A program made the translations under genes and the position numbers. The notes beneath the pieces were generated by a model that had not been told where the DNA came from, did no database searches, and was given only the letters and a program-made list of their open reading frames with translations. Of a stretch of DNA of 8,126 nucleotides, positions 6,201 to 8,126 are shown piece after piece (the stretch's first letter is position 1; every line of letters starts with the position of its first letter). This DNA is from Planctomycetaceae bacterium (GTDB lineage Bacteria > Planctomycetota > Planctomycetia > Pirellulales > Thermoguttaceae), in contig JAITQV010000092.1 of NCBI GenBank assembly GCA_031288765.1, positions 1 to 8,126 of the forward strand, written 5' to 3'.

Positions 6201-6336
6201 CATGCCAAAGTGAACGAAAAATAAAAGAACGGAACAACATTAAAATAAACAATATCAAAGAACATTGAAAAACGATGCTATTTTAATAATTTCCGTAAAA
6301 CATAAAGGTTATTCGCACAAAACGGGATTGTTCCTC

Positions 6337-6366
6337 TTTACATTTGCGGGAGTTTTCGAGTATAAT
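6337..6366 (+). promoter_or_regulatory. Sigma70-like promoter for the NfeD-like gene
   Basis: TTTACA (6337-6342) and a perfect TATAAT (6361-6366) are separated by 18 bases. They lie 77 bases upstream of the ATG at 6443, in the only non-coding stretch between the permease remnant and the next gene. The match is among the best in the window. The promoter probably also serves the HD-domain gene further down, since the 85-base gap between the two genes shows no clear promoter of its own. Confidence 0.55.
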
Positions 6367-6442
6367 TATGTTTCATTTGGGGCAGTTTCCGGTTTGCTTC
6401 GGGATATTTTTAACGTAATTACATTTTTTCCTGTTAATTGCC

Positions 6443-7057
6443 ATGACGTTTTTTGATTTTATTACCAGTCCTTTGATGGGAGTTTATTTTCTTTGTGCGG
6501 TTTTCGGCGGCACAATAATGATCTTGCAACTGATTATGATGATTTTTGGTCTCGGCAGTTTTGACGGCGGAGATTTTGGGGACGGCGGAGATTTGGGCGG
6601 CGGCGGGGATGTTGGCGGCGATGTTGCTGACGGCGGACATTCGCATTCGGTTGATGTTTTCAAGGTTCTTTCGATTCGGACTATTGTTGCGGGAATTACG
6701 TTTTTCGGTTTAGGCGGATTAGCCGGACTAACCGGCGGAACATCAAAATTCATTTCCGTTCTATTGGCGATTACGTCCGGTTTAATTACCATTTATGCGG
6801 TTTATTATCTTTATTTGTCGGTTGCCAATTTGAAGTCGGACGGTTCTATTTCGGAAAAGACATTGGTGGGTTCTTTCGGCAATGTCTATATCAAAATTCC
6901 CGAAGCGAAAAGCGGTATCGGCAAAGTTCTTGTCAACCAGCAGGAACGGACAATGGAATATGAAGCCGTAACCGCCGGCAGCGAACTCAAAGCCGGAACA
7001 CCCATTGTTGTTGTCGGCATTGTTTCCCCGACAACAGTCGAGGTCAAACCAAGTTAA
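6443..7057 (+). CDS. NfeD/YuaF-like membrane protein with C-terminal OB-fold
   Basis: This 204-residue protein has a membrane helix (about 11-35), a very Gly/Asp-rich loop (38-65, built of GGD and DGGD units) ending in HSHS (66-69), two further membrane segments (about 80-98 and 103-125), and a soluble C-terminal beta-rich domain (about 137-204). The last contains VGSFGNVYIKIP and ends in PIVVVGIVSPTTVEVKPS, the style of the OB-fold in NfeD/YuaF proteins. Such proteins usually partner flotillin-like SPFH proteins in membrane organisation, but no SPFH gene is visible here. Start ATG 6443 has no good SD, though a good promoter lies upstream. Topology and family are inferred from residue pattern; a specific function cannot be given. 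Confidence 0.65.
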   Translation: MTFFDFITSPLMGVYFLCAVFGGTIMILQLIMMIFGLGSFDGGDFGDGGDLGGGGDVGGDVADGGHSHSVDVFKVLSIRTIVAGITFFGLGGLAGLTGGTSKFISVLLAITSGLITIYAVYYLYLSVANLKSDGSISEKTLVGSFGNVYIKIPEAKSGIGKVLVNQQERTMEYEAVTAGSELKAGTPIVVVGIVSPTTVEVKPS

Positions 7058-7142
7058 AAACGGAAACCGTGTTAAAACGAAATTTCTTAACCGGCAGCCG
7101 TATCGATAATGAAACACTTACACCGAAACAAATTTTACGAAA

Positions 7143-7694
7143 ATGAAACGTGAAGATGCTTGGAGTTTACTCAATCAATACAATCAAAGTCCTTTCCATA
7201 TTTATCACGCGCAGGTAATGGAAGGAGTCATGCGGTATTTTGCGTTGCGGGAGGGTTTTTCCGAAGCGGCGGAATTTTGGGGTATTGTTGGTTTGTTGCA
7301 CGATCTTGATTTTGAGCGGTTCCCGGAGGAACACTGTATTCGTCAGCAAATTATTATGGCGGAACACGGGGTTGATCCGGCGATTATTCGGTCGGCGGCG
7401 TCGCATGGTTGGATGTTGACGGTTGATATTAAGCCGGAACACCGTATGGAAAGGATTCTTTATGCGACGGACGAGTTAACCGGTTTGATAGGGGCGGTTG
7501 CTTTGATGCGGCCTTCTAAAAGTGTTCATGACATGGAGGTGCGGTCAATTGCCAAGAAGTTCAAAACACCGGCGTTTGCTGCGGGTTGTTCGCGGGAAGT
7601 TATCCGGCGCGGGGCGGAATTGCTCGAATGGACTCTCGACGAACTCTTCGCCAATACACTCGAAGCAATGAAAAGTGTTGATATTGTTCGGTGA
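7143..7694 (+). CDS. HD-domain (HDIG-type) metal-dependent phosphohydrolase, function unknown
   Basis: This 183-residue protein is a compact stand-alone HD domain. The putative metal ligands are in order: H22 (in YHAQVMEGVM), H53-D54 (in GLLHDLDFE), H88 (in ASHGW) and D110 (in YATDELTGLI). The protein is cytosolic, with no signal or membrane segment. It looks like a widespread bacterial family of about 185 residues annotated only as HDIG or HD-domain hydrolase, with conserved PEEHC, SHGW, ATDELTGLI and MRPSKSV blocks (P122-S123-K124-S125). Substrates are not established, though HD enzymes commonly act on nucleotides or other phosphoesters. ATG 7143 starts the conserved region at once and has no clear SD. 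It is 85 bases after the NfeD-like gene on the same strand, so co-transcription is plausible. Confidence 0.75.
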   Translation: MKREDAWSLLNQYNQSPFHIYHAQVMEGVMRYFALREGFSEAAEFWGIVGLLHDLDFERFPEEHCIRQQIIMAEHGVDPAIIRSAASHGWMLTVDIKPEHRMERILYATDELTGLIGAVALMRPSKSVHDMEVRSIAKKFKTPAFAAGCSREVIRRGAELLEWTLDELFANTLEAMKSVDIVR

Positions 7695-7722
7695 ACCGGT
7701 TACATCGCAAAATGGGACGCGC

Positions 7723-7876
7723 GGTTTGTGGTATGGGGGTTGTGGTTTGTGGTGCGGGATTTGGAAAACGCAATTTCAACCACAAACCACATATTTTGGG
7801 GTGTGTGGTTTGTGGATTGTGGTTTGGGAAGTATGATTTTGCTGTCCCAAACCACTAACCCCCAACCACAAATCCC
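7723..7876. repeat. Cluster of TGTGGTTTG direct and inverted repeats
   Basis: The 12-mer TGTGGTTTGTGG occurs at 7741-7752 and 7804-7815. Its exact complement CCACAAACCACA is at 7780-7791, making a perfect 12-bp stem with a 12-base loop (7780-7815). A second perfect inverted repeat, GTGGTTTGGGA (7819-7829) with TCCCAAACCAC (7845-7855), follows directly. The G-rich left flank (about 7723-7759) is also an imperfect complement of the C-rich right flank (7846-7876), so one larger fold is possible. Bases are sharply strand-asymmetric by block and unlike the flanking genes. No reading frame is supported here. I do not recognise a named element. Confidence 0.75.
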
Positions 7877-7887
7877 ACAAAAGTTAC

Positions 7888-7903
7888 GTCGGCGTTAGCC
7901 GAC
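7888..7903. repeat. GC-rich stem-loop 1 (GTCGGC-GTTA-GCCGAC)
   Basis: This perfect 6-bp stem with a GTTA loop comes immediately after the TGTGGTTTG cluster. It is GC-rich within AT-rich surroundings. It has no T-run and lies about 190 bases past the last gene, so a terminator role is doubtful. It is more like a palindromic intergenic repeat. Confidence 0.5.
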
Positions 7904-7940
7904 AATGAATTTTATACGATGTTGGTTGTTTCGATTGTCT

Positions 7941-7983
7941 AGGGCTGAAAGCCCTTAATATCTTAGCGTAGGGCAACGCCCTA
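7941..7983. repeat. Paired stem-loops AGGGCT-GAA-AGCCCT and TAGGGC-AAC-GCCCTA
   Basis: Two 15-base perfect stem-loops, each with a 6-bp stem and a 3-base loop, lie at 7941-7955 and 7969-7983, 13 bases apart. Both stems share the core AGGGC/GCCCT. This pair, with similar wording, is one I recall as a dispersed intergenic repeat in several bacterial genomes, REP-like in form. That recollection is unverified. From 7984 to the window end the sequence is AT-rich with no supported gene. Confidence 0.55.
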
Positions 7984-8104
7984 ATGCTGCTGTATTATTT
8001 GTAGTATTATTATAATTTCTTTTATATCAAGGAGTTATGTTGTTATTTTGACTTTTTATTTTTTCTTATACTTTTTTTATAACTGTCTATTTAAATCTGA
8101 AATT

Positions 8105-8110
8105 GGGAGG
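8105..8110 (+). promoter_or_regulatory. Possible ribosome binding site for a gene beyond the window
   Basis: GGGAGG is followed by an A-rich stretch running to the window edge without a usual start codon. It could be the SD of a gene starting just outside, but this cannot be decided from the sequence given. Confidence 0.2.
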
Positions 8111-8126
8111 TACAAAAATAAAAAAA

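Larger units (their letters stand above)
6043..6240 (-). pseudogene. Remnant of ABC transporter permease (FtsX/MacB-like), 5' end only
   Basis: Read on the minus strand from ATG 6240-6238, the frame gives a basic N-terminus, a hydrophobic segment ending GVFFATAVLT (residues 24-33), then a TAA stop (6141-6139). It then continues in the same frame with ALLVGNSMRGSLKDLTLKRQ (35-54) and about 12 more recognisable residues. This closely fits the N-terminal pattern I recall for large planctomycete FtsX/MacB-type permeases (TAVLTGALLVGDSVRGSL-R-LT). The stop replaces the expected glycine. After about residue 66 the match fades into the antisense of menG, so the rest of a gene that normally runs to several hundred codons is gone. 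It is therefore a truncated and interrupted fragment. The family match is from memory of the motif and was not searched. Confidence 0.65.

Noticed and set aside
6265..6456. 63-codon + strand frame from a TTG
   Set aside because: It overlaps the predicted promoter and the NfeD-like start, has no SD and no recognisable motif.
7723..7983. CRISPR array
   Set aside because: The repeats are short, in both orientations and unevenly spaced, with no unique spacers and no cas genes.
8048..8072. TTGACT and TATACT as a promoter near the right end
   Set aside because: The 13-base spacing is too short for a normal sigma70 promoter.
8029..8126. AAGGAG followed by ATG 8037 (4 codons), and a TTG 8048 frame open to the window end, rich in Phe and Tyr
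   Set aside because: The ATG is too close to the SD and stops at once. The TTG frame's composition is what AT-rich DNA gives by default, and only 26 codons are visible.
1..8126. High frequency of CCGG and TTCCGG through the window
   Set aside because: Most occurrences fall in coding frames and fit preferred codon pairs such as ACC GGA, TCC GGT and CCG GAA. No spacing or strand pattern suggests a functional site.

Overview
The window is about 8.1 kb of moderately AT-rich bacterial DNA with every intact gene on the + strand. The best guess is a planctomycete, perhaps one of the gut or anaerobic lineages. Three things point that way: two adjacent TatA-type genes, starts mostly lacking a Shine-Dalgarno (SD) sequence, and a minus-strand remnant whose N-terminus matches what I recall of large planctomycete FtsX/MacB-type permeases. 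This taxonomic guess is inference; no rRNA or other marker gene is present.

Layout: a sigma70-like promoter and structured leader (110-223) precede two TatA/B-family translocase subunits (224-463 and 465-758). After a 151-base gap comes an Rpn/YhgA-like PD-(D/E)XK nuclease (910-1944). It contains an in-frame internal start with a strong SD (1687), which would give a separate 85-residue C-terminal protein. Next are a single-frame LarC nickel-pincer cofactor enzyme (2029-3336), a free-standing acyl-ACP synthetase resembling the C-terminal half of Aas (3445-5082), and, after an AT-rich spacer with two perfect palindromes, the menaquinone methyltransferase MenG/UbiE (5276-6082). The last 26 codons of menG run antisense through the broken 5' end of the permease gene (about 6043-6240, minus). 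A good promoter (6337-6366) then precedes a NfeD/YuaF-like membrane protein (6443-7057), followed by an HD-domain hydrolase (7143-7694). From 7695 to the end there is no convincing gene. That stretch holds a cluster of TGTGGTTTG inverted and direct repeats, three short GC-rich stem-loops and an AT-rich tail.

The genes do not form one pathway. Protein export (Tat), nickel cofactor synthesis (LarC), fatty-acid activation for membrane lipids, quinone methylation and a NfeD-like protein are mostly envelope or cofactor housekeeping functions. The Rpn gene is the accessory element. The items most worth following are the apparent nested small protein in the Rpn gene, the rearrangement that appears to have given MenG a new C-terminal tail, and the repeat cluster at the right end.
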